The notes under the pieces are model-generated. The model made no database searches. It worked only from the letters and a program-made list of their open reading frames with translations, and had not been told where the DNA came from. A DNA stretch of 64,000 bases from Planococcus citri (lineage: Eukaryota > Arthropoda > Insecta > Hemiptera > Pseudococcidae): positions 30,277,230 through 30,341,229 of the forward strand of contig NC_088677.1 in the NCBI RefSeq assembly GCF_950023065.1. Direction: 5' to 3'. The translations under genes were made by a program, and so were the position numbers. How positions within the stretch are numbered: position 1 is the stretch's first letter; the number at the start of each line of letters is the position of its first letter. Of this stretch, positions 24,501-39,500 are shown in pieces.

Positions 24501-27500
24501 AAATTTTGTCGGAATAGGGTGGATCGAAATGGTAATTTTAGCCTTTGGGAACACGGTTGAAATTTGATATTTGGAATTTAAGCAATCAAAATTAAGGCTC
24601 AGCTTTTAAAAATCTCAAAAGTTGAAATCTGTCATTAAAACATTTCTAGTAAAAACAAAAGATGGCAATACTAGTACTTCCCTAGGGAGCCATAGAGCAT
24701 TCCTAATTTTGACCGAAAATTTTAAAAAAATCTTAAACGTAAAATTTCGAACATCGACTCATTTTTTTGATCCGACAATCCCTCTAATCGTGAGTCCCTC
24801 CGCTCTCCCAAATGGGGCCAAAATATCAAAAATAAATAAATAAAAATAACGAGTGTCGAGTCGTTTGACAAGTTTTTCAGAGTGCTTGAGTTCAAAAAAA
24901 TATTCATTCATTCAATTTTTTGGATTCCCCCTTCGGTATTTTCTTTTGCAGATTTTGACATCCTATAAAAATATCAATTTTTTTGAACCGTGACTTCATT
25001 TTTTCGTTTTGAAAATATTTTTTTACCTCTTTTGAATTTGTCTAGAATTTTTGTTTCCATTTGTTTTTTCTAAATGTGTGACTACAGCCAGTAGAGCAGC
25101 CAAGAGGGAGCAAAGGGGCGGGGACCATCACCCCCCACCCCGTTGAGAGCGAAAATTTAACATAAAACTGGCAAAAATACATAAAAATTTACGTTTTTTT
25201 GTTTTTTGGACCCATTTTTTTGAAAAATGTTCGCTTTCGTAAAATCATCATACGTCACGAAAGGTTTTCAGAAAATTACCTCCAATTTCGATTTTTCATG
25301 CCTAAAAATCTTAGATATGCTCTAAGCTAAAAATCCAATCTTTTTGGTGGCCAGGTTCGACAATAGTTTTTTTTTTTTTTTGAGAACATTGTATTATTTT
25401 ATAAATGCCCTTATTTTTTCAAAAAAAAATCCCCAGACATTTAAACCCTAGAAAAATCTGAGAAAGAGCGAATTTTTTAAACGTAGGAAATACCGTGCTG
25501 AGTAACTAGTGAAAGTCCTCGCCCTTGGATGGTAAGTAGCATCGGGAGGGGGGGGGAGTGAAAAAACTCTTTAAAAATAAGTTTTTTGCAGTTTTCTTCA
25601 AAAATAAGTATGGCTTCCACGATAAAAATGGACATGTAGAAAATTGCTCCAGATACGTGAAATTTGCAACAAAAAAGCTTCTTATTATTTTTCACGTAAG
25701 TACTTATGACGAATTCTTGTGCAGATAAAACGTCCTTGAATGTGATCAATCTGACCAAAATCTTGTTAAAAGGAATGGTAATCGGAGTGTTTCGATACAT
25801 CGAGCACGAATCTAGTATTATTGATTTTTTTTTCAACATAGAATTATTCCCAAGTCAAAAGAGTATAACAAATGAATGATACAAATTTATTATGTTTTGG
25901 CTAATTCAGTAAAATGAGTTTTAAAAATGAAAACGATCCAGTGTTTTTTTTTCAATTTTTGAGTATTAAAAACTCGATTTTAAAACAACCAATAGGACCA
26001 ATATCTATCCTGATGTGTATACCATAAAATTTCATGACAATTTTGGTCAAATCCCTAGAATTTGCCTTTTTCATTTGAATTGAATACCCAGTCCTCCACA
26101 TTCAAGGACGTTTCAGTATCTGTGTAACAATTCGTCGAACACGAAAATAGATTAGAACCTCTTTTGTTGTAAATTTCTTATCTGGGGCAATTTTGTGCAT
26201 GACCATTTTTTTCATAGAAGCCCTATTTTTGGAGAGGTCTTTGGAAATCTTCCATCTGGATTCTGGAACATCATGTTTTGAAGGCCACTTTTCTCATGAG
26301 TAAGAATAAAGGGCGTTTTTTACACTTTCCAAAGTCTTTTGAAAGATTTAAGCCTTCAAGAATAATTTTCTCTATTTATAACAAAATTGGAGTTCCAAAC
26401 ATAGTCATTTCAATGTCTCTAGAAATGAGGTTTTTCCATGATCAGCTGGTCATTCTTTTTTTTTTTGGAGGTGGGGATCTACTCTACGGTTCTAAAATTT
26501 ACAAAATCAACCCCTTGACTTATCTGAAAGTCAATATCGGAATTAGAGATTACTTGATCGGTAAAAATTATCACAATAAATCCTAAAACTGATACATATT
26601 GATTCCCCAAATCCAAATTTCATCATTTCCAGCCATTCTGGAGCCTCCAGCGCGATTTTTCAATATCTTCAGAATTTTAAATCTCAAGAGTGGGGTTTTT
26701 CCCAAATTTTTGTTTTGCCCAGAACTAATCACCCGAGGGTGAATTTCACTATTTCCAGCTATTCTGGAGCCTCCAGCGCAATTTTCAATTTCTCCAGAAT
26801 TTTGAATTTGCGGAAATTGCGAAATTCACCCTGTGGGGGCTAGTTCTGGGCAAAATACAGCGATTCACTCAAATTTTGAAAACCTCGCAAACGGAAAACT
26901 TTTGAATTTTTGAATATTTTTATATATTACTCCCAAAATCGGCTCAAATGAGAATAAACTCGTAAAACAGGTCGTTAGCTGCCCAGCTTCGTATTCACGC
27001 CTTCTAAAGCACAATTCAAAATTCTGGAGAAATTGAAAAATCGCGCTGGAGGCTCCAGAATGGCTGGAAATGGTGAAATTTGGATTTCGGGAATTAATGT
27101 GATCATTTTTACTGATCGAGTACGTACTTTTTTTTTAAAAAAAGCATAAATCACCAAAAACAGTCAATTTTGAATTTTCAAACATTCGCCAAATATCGAA
27201 AAACCAAGTTGGGCAGCTGAAATGTGGTTTTGGAGATTTTAGACCATGCTCTTTCCAAAAATCACCGCCCAGTTCAAATCGAAGGATGACACTTCAAAAG
27301 GTCCCTTGTCAGCCATGTAAGCTCGAGAACGATACGTTGGTGGATTTTCGGCTTTTCGAAAATTGTATTATTTGTATTGCAAAATAATAATTTACTTTGT
27401 TGAGATGTTACGTGCATTCAAAAACATCCAGCGTTCGCGGAAGTAAACTGCCGGCACATCCTTTGAACTTGAAAATTTCAAATCTGACATCACTCAGTCA

Positions 27501-30500
27501 AAATCGTTACTTTTACAGTTAATTAGATATGTATCTCACTAATGAACTTTAGTAAGACAGTTTTGGTTTCAGGGCATACATCGATGAAAGTTTCGCTCAG
27601 ATTTGAAAAGAACCTTTATTCATGTTTTAAGAGATTCTACGCTTGTATATACAATCAGAATACCCACTGTATGGAAATCGTTAAAAGAATATTTACGAGT
27701 ATTTCCCAAATTTTCTCAAAAATTGAGCAAAGATTCCAAAACTTAGGAACATAATTTCAAACTTTTTCATTTTGGATCACAGACATGGGCTGTTTTGTAC
27801 TTTATTTCATTCATCACCCCCATTTTCTCTCAAATACAATATTGAAACAAAAATGGTTGCCCTATTTCAACTCACCAAGAAATCAATTCAAAATTCAGTA
27901 GGTAAGTATCTGCGAACCCCCCCCCCCTCTCCCTCTTATAACTAAAAATTTCGCAACTAAATTTTCATACAGATATTTCGACGTATGAAGAAGTCATTAA
28001 CGAAGTTGAATTTTAATAAGAGAGCGAATTCACCATGGAAACTGTCGAAGCTATACGTAGCTCGCGTACCTATAGTTTGAAAAGAACGTAGCGTGACGTT
28101 GTTTACTCGGTAATAATTCATAATTTGCACCTATAGGTGAGCAAATTAAAAGAAAATATTGATGTTTTTTCTTCGTCTCCGCGCTATTCAATTAGTTGAA
28201 ACTTGAGGAGAAGAGACGACCCAACTCGTCAAAACTTTCTATATATTTTTCCAAGTAGGAGGTAGGGTTACACACTGTACGTGGTCTCTAGAGGGTATTG
28301 TTTATACGTAATTTCAGTTTTTATTTCCACATCTTTCTGTCGATGGTGGGCCGCACACTCATGATGGGTTTTCATCGCTCATCCATCATGTTTATGGTTG
28401 GCGATTTAAGAATTCCAAAATCTTCAAGGTCAACGAGCGAAAGATTTTCGAATCGAAGCGCACTGCAGGTTAAAAATAAAACGCCAAGCCTGCGGATGGC
28501 ACGTCAGCCTCAGCGTCACCGACTCCCAAGTAATTATTCTCTTATGCGTGATGGTGGCCTCAGGCATTTTAGCTATTATTTTCCTCTCATAGGTATACTT
28601 AATCCGTGTATCATTAATTAGATAAGGTATTTGGTAGGCTGAAAAATGTTTTGTTATTGATACCTTGTCTAAATAGCAAATGGATCAGTTAGCTTTTTTT
28701 CCTTCATCGTCAACGAGTCGCTATTCTTCGAGTATTTGAATAAGCTTGTTCGTGTAGTATCTTTATAAGATGATGAAAAAATATACGTATTGTTCTGGTC
28801 TAAATTGTCATTTGATTGATTTAATTGGTTCGATGATAGGATGGATGAGATTAAATATTCATCGTACTCGAGCTGTATCGTACTATATCGTGAAGTTCAT
28901 TGACACTTGAAATTTTTTCCTTCTACTGGGCTACAAATTATGCAATTTGCAAACGAAATTCTACGAGTACAGTGTGAAAAATTCTTCGACAGAGTTCAAC
29001 AGTAACAGTACATTACCTACTACAAATAGTTAACTGGTAAGTAAGTATATTGAAGCTAAGGTTATCGTTATTTCGTCTCGTTTGCTCCTTTACGACTTAG
29101 TCATGAGTTCGAATAAGTATTAATGATGATTTTTAAACCGAAGTTTACACGCGATCAAGAGCACCACCTACAACACTGTTAAGATAGGTAAAGAAGAAGT
29201 ACCTGATGAATGAATCGAATTTAAGAATAAGGTTTCAAAGTGCGGAAAGAATATCAATAGAGATAGTCAATTTGTTGAAGAGAAGACACACCTGTTGATG
29301 ACTGTGTACTATCCGATGAACCAAACATGTCGGTGTACTTTCACTGAAACTGGTTAAATTGCTTCTCAACAACTTAAGGCTGACTTTTAACATTATAACG
29401 TCGGTATAAGAAGCGTAGTATTGCCGAAGCGAACGACCCTTTCTCATAAATCTGTACATAGTGGAAATTTTTTTAAACTTCTGTTAATGGCTAATATACG
29501 ACCATGTAAGCGCATTTCACTAGATTGATAGAGATATTCAATCTCTCTTATTTCTGGATTACCTTTTACTTTATTTCCATATGCATTGTATCGTGTTGGT
29601 TAAAACTCGTAATGCAACCATTTACCAAGTTCACCGTCCGGTTTTTTAACTTTTCAATGTTAACACCATTTATCATTAAATTTTCTTGTTTCGTCGTCGT
29701 CGTCGTAGTCGTCTAAATCGGCTCTGTCTTACTGTATGTATGTACTTTCAAATGCGAGTTTTACCCGATTAAGTATTTCCAATATGGGCGTATAGAGCTC
29801 TTGTTAGTATTTCGTATCTCGTAAGTCGTACGTCTAACTCATGTAAACATGTGTATTTTTCTACGACAAATCGAACGAATTTTTTCAAAGATATTTTTTT
29901 GCTCGTTACAGAGAAGAGAAATGGAAAATCCATCGGTGGCTCGGTGATTTGCATCAGTTCTTGTTTATGGTTTTTTTTTTTTGTGAAATGAAAGTTTCAG
30001 ACAGACTGAAATCTCAACTAAACTTGCACTTCTCCTCGCCCATAAGGGTTAAGGGCTCAGCTTTCAGGTAGAACAAACCATCTCTTCTTAACGTTTAAAT
30101 GGCAAATACCTGAGAAAACGTTTTAAAATTTGAAGCATGACTGAACCATTAATAATCCCCCCCCCCAAAAAAAAAGGTTCAAATTTTGTTTATAAAAATG
30201 AAAAATAGCCTATTGTTATTTGAAGAAATAATTATGACAAGTCAATTTCTCTACTTTGAAATGCAAGAGTAGATTTTTTTTTAAATTGAGACAAAAAGCC
30301 AAAAATCTGGAAAAAATTATTAAAAATAATTACCAAATCACGAAAAAATGTTTAAAAATATCTTGAAAATAGTGAGATTAGGCTTACCATTTTTTTATTC
30401 GTAAAAAAAATTACATCAATTGAAAAAATGAAAAATTTAAGTAAAAAAATGGAACCATTGATATTCTAAGAGATATTGCAAAAAATGAAAAAAATTATTT

Positions 30501-33500
30501 CTCAAAATTAAGTACTTATAATTGATCGAAAAAAATTTTATTTTGTTTGAAAATCACGAGGTACATTAAAACATTTTTCTTGTAACAGAAAAAAATGAAA
30601 AAAAAGCATAAAGAATATTTTTTAAAAATGAAAAAACCAAGTTATGATTTAAAAATATGTTCTCGAACAGCTATTGAAATGCTAAAAAATAAATATTTTT
30701 CAGATTCAAGGACTCAAAAAAGGTCATTGAAAGTGTTGGAGCGAGGAGGAAAGATTTTGAGGGGTGGAATCCAAAAAAAATTGAATGGATTTTCGAACTC
30801 AGCGACCTCGAATTAACGACAATCCACATGTCACATTACATTTAATTAAAAAAAAAAAAATCAAAAATGGGGGGGAGCTGAGCGACATTGAGGGATTGTA
30901 CACAAAAAATAAATGAATATTTTTGAATTCGACACTTTACTAACGACCTGATATCTGAACACAACGCTTTGAAAATAATAAAAATCAAAACGTCTTTTCA
31001 TTTTTGATTTTTTTTGATATGTAATTGGGGACCTTCGAGCCAAACAGAGGCGTTCAGATCCTAAAAGTATTTTGAAAATTAGTTTTTAGCAAATGAGATG
31101 AAAATGTGTCTTCAATGCAATTTTTTCAAACGTATAACTTCAAACACTTTTGGGCTTTTTAAAAGTTAGCTTTAATTTTGAAAATTCAAATTTGATCTAT
31201 TCAAACTTTAGTGCCCAATATCGACTTTCCCATTTATGTTTTAAAACTCTGCAACCAGATTCAAGCTCAGCCAGCCTTGAGATATAACACCCCCCCCCCC
31301 CTTGGAGTTGGGATGGAAATAATGGTGGTTATATGAAAAAGAAATCGTAAAAAAATTGAGAAAAATTGGTGGAGGAGGACTCGACTTTATCTTTGGTTGC
31401 AATTCATAAATGGAATGAACAACAGTTGAGTTCCTGAGTCTCAATTAATCATGTCAAATTTTTAAAAAAATTGAAAAAAAAATGATCAGTTCTTGACTTT
31501 AGAGTAACGTTGACACTAGAAAGTGGACTAAATCCAAAAAATTCAGTTGTTTTTAATAGAAGAAGAATTTTCAATAAGTATTTGTATTCTGCCTTGGAAA
31601 TTATTTTTTTCAGTTTCAACTCAAATAGGTAAATTAAGAACGACACTTGACATGTTTTAAATATTGGATCTAGAGCATTTTATTTTCGAAAAAGATCACG
31701 TTTTTCAACCCATATTCCCTTCAATTTCCAATCTCAACTTGATGCATTTTAGAAAAATGATCAACCCCCCTCCTCCCCAAAAAAACGCGGGTAAAATTTA
31801 ATACCAGGATAACTTTTATAATTAAATAATTCTCATTTAATATCGCAAGAAACAGTCTTGAAAATGTTCTTTCTTTACTTATAATCCTCGAACTAGGTAC
31901 CTAATTTCCAATCACAACATTTCAACTAGGTAGGCGAAATTTCCCCAAGAAAATTCACAACTCGGGTGTATAGATATAATTTTCACCACTTCTGCGTATA
32001 CTTCAACACGTTAACTTTCTACACAAATACCAATAACGAAAAAAAAAAAAAAAAATAGGACAAACTTTCTATACAAAGAAGTTAGATAAAATTGTAATCA
32101 GGGATATGGGTAAAGAGGGCATCGGTGCGGTTTGCCAACGGCGATGGAAAATTTTATCGCTCAAAGTTTTCCATGTTTTGAATTTTCTAACCTGCTATAA
32201 TAGGTAGGTGAGGTGCCAAGATTTTCACAAAAGATGATCAGAAACGTAGCTGGAATGCTTTGTTATTTGTATAAGTATACACAGGCGTGGGTAGGTAGAG
32301 GTATAGGTATATTTGCTTATGGGAGAAAGTTTGATAAATTTGCCCTTTCATAGACTGTGTAGTGTGTACTATGAGTAGTGGTACAACTTGCACATTATTT
32401 TGATTATGCCCGATACAGATATATTTTCTTCTGGTACGGGTACTGTATTTTAATACTATGCGCGAGATGAAGACGCTTCTAATGTACTATGCGATATGGT
32501 ATACAAAAAATTAATTGTTTCAATAACTGGTATGTATAAAGAGTTGAACGTTTATAATCAGGCTACCGAGCGATAATCAAGCCTTAAATTAAAAATAATA
32601 AGTACCTACGATCAAAGGCGGATGAAATGGGCATAAATTTTCGCTAGTCATCTTAATTGATAGAATAATCTCAAAAATGTGAATGGGAAATAGACCAAAT
32701 CTACTTGAGATAAAATTTCAAGCGATGCGATGCACTTTCATCGTAGATATATCCGCGAGTTCGATACTTAATCGGTTTTGAAATCGAAAGTACATATGTG
32801 GAATAAATTGTACGCTTGTACGTCATTATTTAAGAAAAAATTGGTCAAATTATCGAATCGATTCCAGAAAATAACCTATTGTGAAGGCAGGTATCGTGAA
32901 AATCAACTCGCTGAAATGAAACATTTCTGAAATGAAAGGAAAATTGAGGATAAATCAAAATCTGATAAACAAATGAATATAAAAAAATTTCGTCTTTTTG
33001 CCTCGAGTTATGGGGATTGAAGGATCCCTTTTTTTTTTTTGGTGACCGTTTCAAGCTATTTCTCAAGATTTCTCAAGCATTAAAATCATGGTAAATAATT
33101 GTTAGAAAGCAATAAAAATTCAGTAAAATTTGACGAAATTCAGCAGAACGTTGTTGAAACTTGTTATAGATAAACACAAAAAACTCAAAAAATCATAAAA
33201 AAACTTTGAAAAAATTACATGAAAAAGTGTTAATAAATTTTTTAAAAATTTGACAAAAATTGCATAAAAAAGTGTGAAAAATATGATGAAACGAAATTAA
33301 AAATCGAAAAAAACATTAAATTACAGAAAAGTACAAAGAAACTGAAAAAAAAACAAAAAAAAACTATAAAATTACAGAAAATTATCATAACGTAAAACGA
33401 AATTTAATTGAAATTTGGCAAAAATTGCATGAAAAACTGATATAAAAACACAAAAAAGAATAAAAAACAGCAATAAAAATCACAAAAAAATAATGAAATT

Positions 33501-36500
33501 ACAAAATATTGTGTAAAAAAATTTAACAAAAATTGCATGAAAATAATTGCTGGGAACAATGTTGAAATGATATCAAATAGTAATGCGGTTTTATTAAAAT
33601 TTGGCAAAAATTGCATGAAAAATTGATAAAAATTTGTTAAAATGAAGAAAAAACACAAAAAAGAAAATTACTAAAAATTAATGAAATTACAATAATATTT
33701 TTTGTCAAAAAGTGTATAACAAAATTTTGTCACATTATAGATGCTGTATGTATAGTTAATATACTGAAATTTTATCAACTTTTGGTGTTTTACAGTTTTA
33801 AGCAATACTTGAGTCTTTATTGGAGTCTCGTCAAAATCTTAAAACAAAAAACAAAACCAAAAACAGTTTAAAAAACAGATATTTCTCCAGTTCAGTTTTA
33901 GTGTTGAGTTGAAGATTATTCCAAAGAAGTTAAGATTTCAGTTTTTTTCCAGCGAAATTGTTAAAATTCAGTTTTTGTTCAAAATCTTTTTTTGGTTTTC
34001 CTTTCCATCAACTATCAAATCATCAGCTTCTTTAAGATACATAATTCGAAATGGGATTCCGAGCTACGAAGATTTCAAGATTCGCTATACGTGTCGCGTT
34101 TCGAATTAAAAATAGAAGAAAAAAAATTGTTTATAAAACATAATTGTTTTCCACATACCAACGTCAAAACGATTACAACCCATACAGAAAACGCTAGACG
34201 TTAAGACACCCATGATGACTTAGCAACCCCGCCCTCTCTACAACATTTTATACGGTCTAGACCACATTCATAAATGCTTATCTATGCATACATACTACAT
34301 AGGTACGTAAGAGCAAGATTCGAAACATAATCTACAATTCTTCATCGACTTGAGAAATGCATTTCTACCAAAATAAGCGTATAATTAATTCAATGAAAAA
34401 AATGAAGACAAAAAACACCCCACAGATTATTCATAATATCGTATAGTACATACCTACGTAGAGCTAGGAGGTAAGTATAAGGGACATCAGGTATGTAGTT
34501 GTAGGTTTAGGTGCCTGGTACCTCTAAATACAACAGTGAGATGATGAGAAAAATCCAGTGTTGTCAGTTTAAAACAGCACCATATGTTTAAAACGTTTAA
34601 AACAATGTTTTAAACGTCTAGAAAAAAACAGACAGTGTTTAAAACAGAATTCTGTTTAAAATGGTTTTTTTTGTTTTAAACAAGTTTTTTTTTTCTACTA
34701 CAATTTCCTAAAAAAACACGTTTTTTTTTCAATTTCTGGTTGAAAAAGTAGTGAAATTGAAGGAACTGAATTTTTAGATTTTCATTCTTCTTCCTATATT
34801 TTTTTTAAAGGCAAATTTTGTGTTTTGATTTCAATTTTTAAATATTTATTGAGCTTTATAGCTATTTTATGACATCGCATCTTGAAAGTTGACGACTGGA
34901 TATCGTTTATTTGAAAAAATGAATCCAAAACAAATGAATTTGTGTTAAAAACGTGTTTAAAACATATTTTAAACATGTTTAAAACACGTTTAAAACACAT
35001 GAGAATCCAGCAGTTTAAAACCCTGTTTTAAACAAAAAAAACGTTTTAAACAAAAAAAACCGTTTGTTTTGTCTTTTTTTAAAAAAACCGTTTTTTTTCC
35101 AAGACTGGAAAAATCTCATCAAAATTCATAATTCGTGTAAATAAGTAAACATAGTACATATACGATGAGGTATGCGATACTTGTGTATTATTATGACGAA
35201 AAGAAATATGTGGTCTATACTATTCTATAGCAAACACAAACGACCTTGAACTTCACCCACAACAATATAATAATTAATTTCTCGTACATTTATCTACTTA
35301 TTATTTTTATTATTCGCCGAAATACGAGTATTACATACAGTGTACGTAAGGTAATTCCAATTTCATACAGGTGGAACAGGCACAATCGACGATGCAAATT
35401 TCAATAAGTACCCAAGTACGATGTATATGAACATAGTGCACGCATGACTACCCAACAAAGCATCCTAATTACCAAAATTTTGAGTAAATTTTACGCATTT
35501 AATTACGAAAATTGGCGTAATTCAACGATACAGCTCCAGGTATACAATTTACATAGGTTTTTTTGTATAGCCTTGAAAGTGTAGGTACGGTGTGGTGCAG
35601 TGCAGCACGCGGTATATAAAATGCGCACTCGATATCGTGTGTACAAAATTGATGACAAAAAAACATATGTTGCGTTAATATATACGAGTACGTACAACCA
35701 AGTCATATTTTTTAGAATATCGACAACGAGCGAAAATTTCACGGCCGTAGGTCTTGGTACTTGGCGGTACAGGCAAATAGCTCGAATGATGGATCAACTT
35801 CGCGTACCTATAACTACGTAATTTTTTTCTCTTATGTGCTCGAAACATGAATACAACTAATACGGAAATGTAGGTTTGTTTGGTATTTTCCTATAATCAA
35901 GTCTCGATGTGATTTATTTCTAAAATTTGAACAGTTGAAATTTTGAAATAGGTACCTACTTAAATCACGATGTGAAACGAAACCAAATTACAAATTGTAG
36001 CGTAGCAAAAATCCAAAAAGGGTACAGCCACTACAGCCAGGGTGAGAAAAGTAAATCAGTTGAAGTCAATTTTTTTCAAATATATTATATATATAAGTAT
36101 TTTTTTTGGCATACTAAAAAAAAATTGTCTAATTTAATATATTAAATTAGAAAATAACAATCCTGCCATCGGTCTCTACATAAAGGAATGTGACTTCAAA
36201 ATATTATATTCTCGCACTTTCGGCTTCATTTTGGACATTAAGATCAGAAGGTATGAAATTTGACATGATAAAGGAAGGTTTACAGCACTAACACCCCAAT
36301 ATTGTTAGAAATTGAAAAAAAAACATTTGTTAGGAAAAAAATCGGACAATTTTTGGAACTTTATGACTAAATTTTTCTATCGTCATAATAGATGATTATT
36401 GATTAAAAATGACTATTTTCAAGATTTTGATTTCTGTTTGAAATCTTAAAAATTTGGCACAAAAATCACATTTGACAAAGTTGACTCTGAGAAAACTGGT

Positions 36501-39500
36501 AGAAACCAAATTTATTGACGACTTCGTCATTTCTAAGTACATCTTTGGAAAATTTTTAAAAATTTATGGAGAAAAATTCAAGTTTGCAAGAGGCTGGAAT
36601 AAGCTCTTGAAGTGGAAATAAATTCAGGAGTTCGTTTTTAATTATGAATCAAATTTTCATTAATTTTATACGTGAAAATTAACAGTGTCTGTCACAAACA
36701 CTGGTTTTTTACTTGGGGTTGAAGACACTGATTTGAATGGTGTCTGTTACTACCACCGGTTTTAAACAGTGACTGTCACAAACACTGGTTTCAAACAGTG
36801 TCTGTTTCAAACACTGGGTTTATAAAGTGTCTGTCACTACCACTGGTTTTGAACAGTGTCTGTCACTACCACTAGTTTTGAACAATGCCTGTCACAAACA
36901 CTGGTTTTAAACAGGGCCTGTCTCAAACACTGGTTTTAAGCAGTGGCTGTTTCAAGCACTGATTTTAAACAGTGACTGTCAAAAACACTGGTTTTAAACA
37001 GTGTTTGTCACAAACACTGGTTTTAAACAGTGTCTGTCACTACCACTGGTTTTTGAACAGTGTCTGTCACTACCACTAGTTTTGAACAATGCCTGTCACA
37101 AACACTGGTTTTAAACAGGGCCTGTCTCAAACACTGGTTTTAAGCAGTGTCTGTTTCAAGCACTGATTTTAAACAGTGACTGTCAAAAACACTGGTTTTA
37201 AACAGTGTCTGTCACAAACACTGGTTTTAAACTGTGTCTGTCACAAACACTGGTTTTAAACAGTGAATGTCACAGACACTGGTTTCAAACAGTGTCATCT
37301 GTTTCAAACACTGGGTTTATAAAGTGTCTGTCACTACCACGGGTTTTAAACGGTGTCTGTCACAAACACTGGTTTTAAGCAGTGTCTGTCACTACCACTG
37401 GTTTTAAACAGTGTCTGTTTCAAACATTGGTTTTATAAAGTGTCTGTTTCAAACACTGAATTTATAAAGTGTCTGTCACTACCACTGGTTTTAAACAGTG
37501 TCTGTCACAAACAGTGGTTTTAAACAGTGTCCGTCACAAACACTGGTTTTAAACAGTGTCTGTTTCAAACACCGCTTTTGAACGGTGTCTCGTCACTACC
37601 ACTCGTTTTGAACAATGCCTGTCACAAACACTGGTTTTAAACAGGGCCTGTCTCAAACACTGGTTTTAAGCAGTGTCTGTTTCAAGCACTGATTTTAAAC
37701 AGTGACTGTCAAAAACACTGGTTTTAAACAGTGTCTGTCACAAACACTGGTTTTAAACCGTGTCTGTCACAAACACTGGTTTTAAACAGTGTCTGTCACA
37801 AACACTGGTTTTAAACCGTGTCTATCACTACCACTGGTTTTAAACAGTGACTGTCACAATCACTGGTTTCAAACAGTGTCATCTGTTTCAAACACTGGGT
37901 TTATAAAGTGTCTGTCACTACCACTGGTTTTGAACAGTGTCTGTCACTACCACTAGTTTTAAGCAGTGTCTGTCACTACCACTGGTTTTAAACAGTGTCT
38001 GTTTCAAACATTGGTTTTATAAAGTGTCTGTTTCAAACACTGAATTTATAAAGTGTCTGTCACTACCACTGGTTTTAAACAGTGTCTGTCACAAACAGTG
38101 GTTTTAAACAGTGTCCGTCACAAACACTGGTTTTAAACAGTGTCTGTTTCAAACACCGCTTTTGAACGGTGTCTCGTCACTACCACTCGTTTTGAACAAT
38201 GCCTGTCACAAACACTGGTTTTAAACAGGGCCTGTCTCAAACACTGGTTTTAAGCAGTGTCTGTTTCAAGCACTGATTTTAAACAGTGACTGTCAAAAAC
38301 ACTGGTTTTAAACAGTGTCTGTCACAAACACTGGTTTTAAACCGTGTCTGTCACAAACACTGGTTTTAAACAGTGTCTGTCACAAACACTGGTTTTAAAC
38401 CGTGTCTATCACTACCACTGGTTTTAAACAGTGACTGTCACAATCACTGGTTTCAAACAGTGTCATCTGTTTCAAACACTGGGTTTATAAAGTGTCTGTC
38501 ACTACCACTGGTTTTGAACAGTGTCTGTTACTACCACTAGTTTTAAGCAGTGTCTGTCACTACCACTGGTTTTAAACAGTGTCTGTTTCAAACATTGGTT
38601 TTATAAAGTGTCTGTTTCAAACACTGAATTTATAAAGTGTCTGTCACTACCACTGGTTTTAAACAGTGTCTGTCACAAACAGTGGTTTTAAACAGTGTCC
38701 GTCACAAACACTGGTTTTAAACAGTGTCTGTTTCAAACACCGCTTTTGAACGGTGTCTCGTCACTACCACTCGTTTTGAACAATGCCTGTCACAAACACT
38801 GGTTTTAAACAGGGCCTGTCTCAAACACTGGTTTTAAGCAGTGTCTGTTTCAAGCACTGATTTTAAACAGTGACTGTCAAAAACACTGGTTTTAAACAGT
38901 GTCTGTCACAAACACTGGTTTTAAACCGTGTCTGTCACAAACACTGGTTTTAAACAGTGTCTGTCACAAACACTGGTTTTAAACCGTGTCTATCACTACC
39001 ACTGGTTTTAAACAGTGACTGTCACAATCACTGGTTTCAAACAGTGTCATCTGTTTCAAACACTGGGTTTATAAAGTGTCTGTCACTACCACTGGTTTTG
39101 AACAGTGTCTGTCACTATCACTAGTTTTAAGCAGTGTCTGTCACTACCACTGGTTTTAAACAGTGTCTGTTTCAAACATTGGTTTTATAAAGTGTCTGTT
39201 TCAAACACTGAATTTATAAAGTGTCTGTCACTACCACTGGTTTTAAACAGTGTCTGTCACAAACAGTGGTTTTAAACAGTGTCCGTCACAAACACTGGTT
39301 TTAAACAGTGTCTGTTTCAAACACCGCTTTTGAATGGTGTCTCGTCACTACCACTCGTTTTGAACAATGCCTGTCACAAACACTGGTTTTAAACAGGGCC
39401 TGTCTCAAACACTGGTTTCAAGCAGTTTCTTTCACAAACACTGGTTTTAAACAGTGTCTGTTTCAAGCACTGATTTTAAACAGTGACTGTCAAAAACACT

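Noticed and set aside
25477..25839. Minus-strand open frame of 120 codons in intron 1
   Set aside because: No recognisable domain, low-complexity AT-rich composition, and no splice link to the gene.
28298..28621. Plus-strand open frame of 107 codons in a GC-elevated patch
   Set aside because: Sequence shows no domain and no splice structure; regulatory DNA is as likely, and neither is proven.
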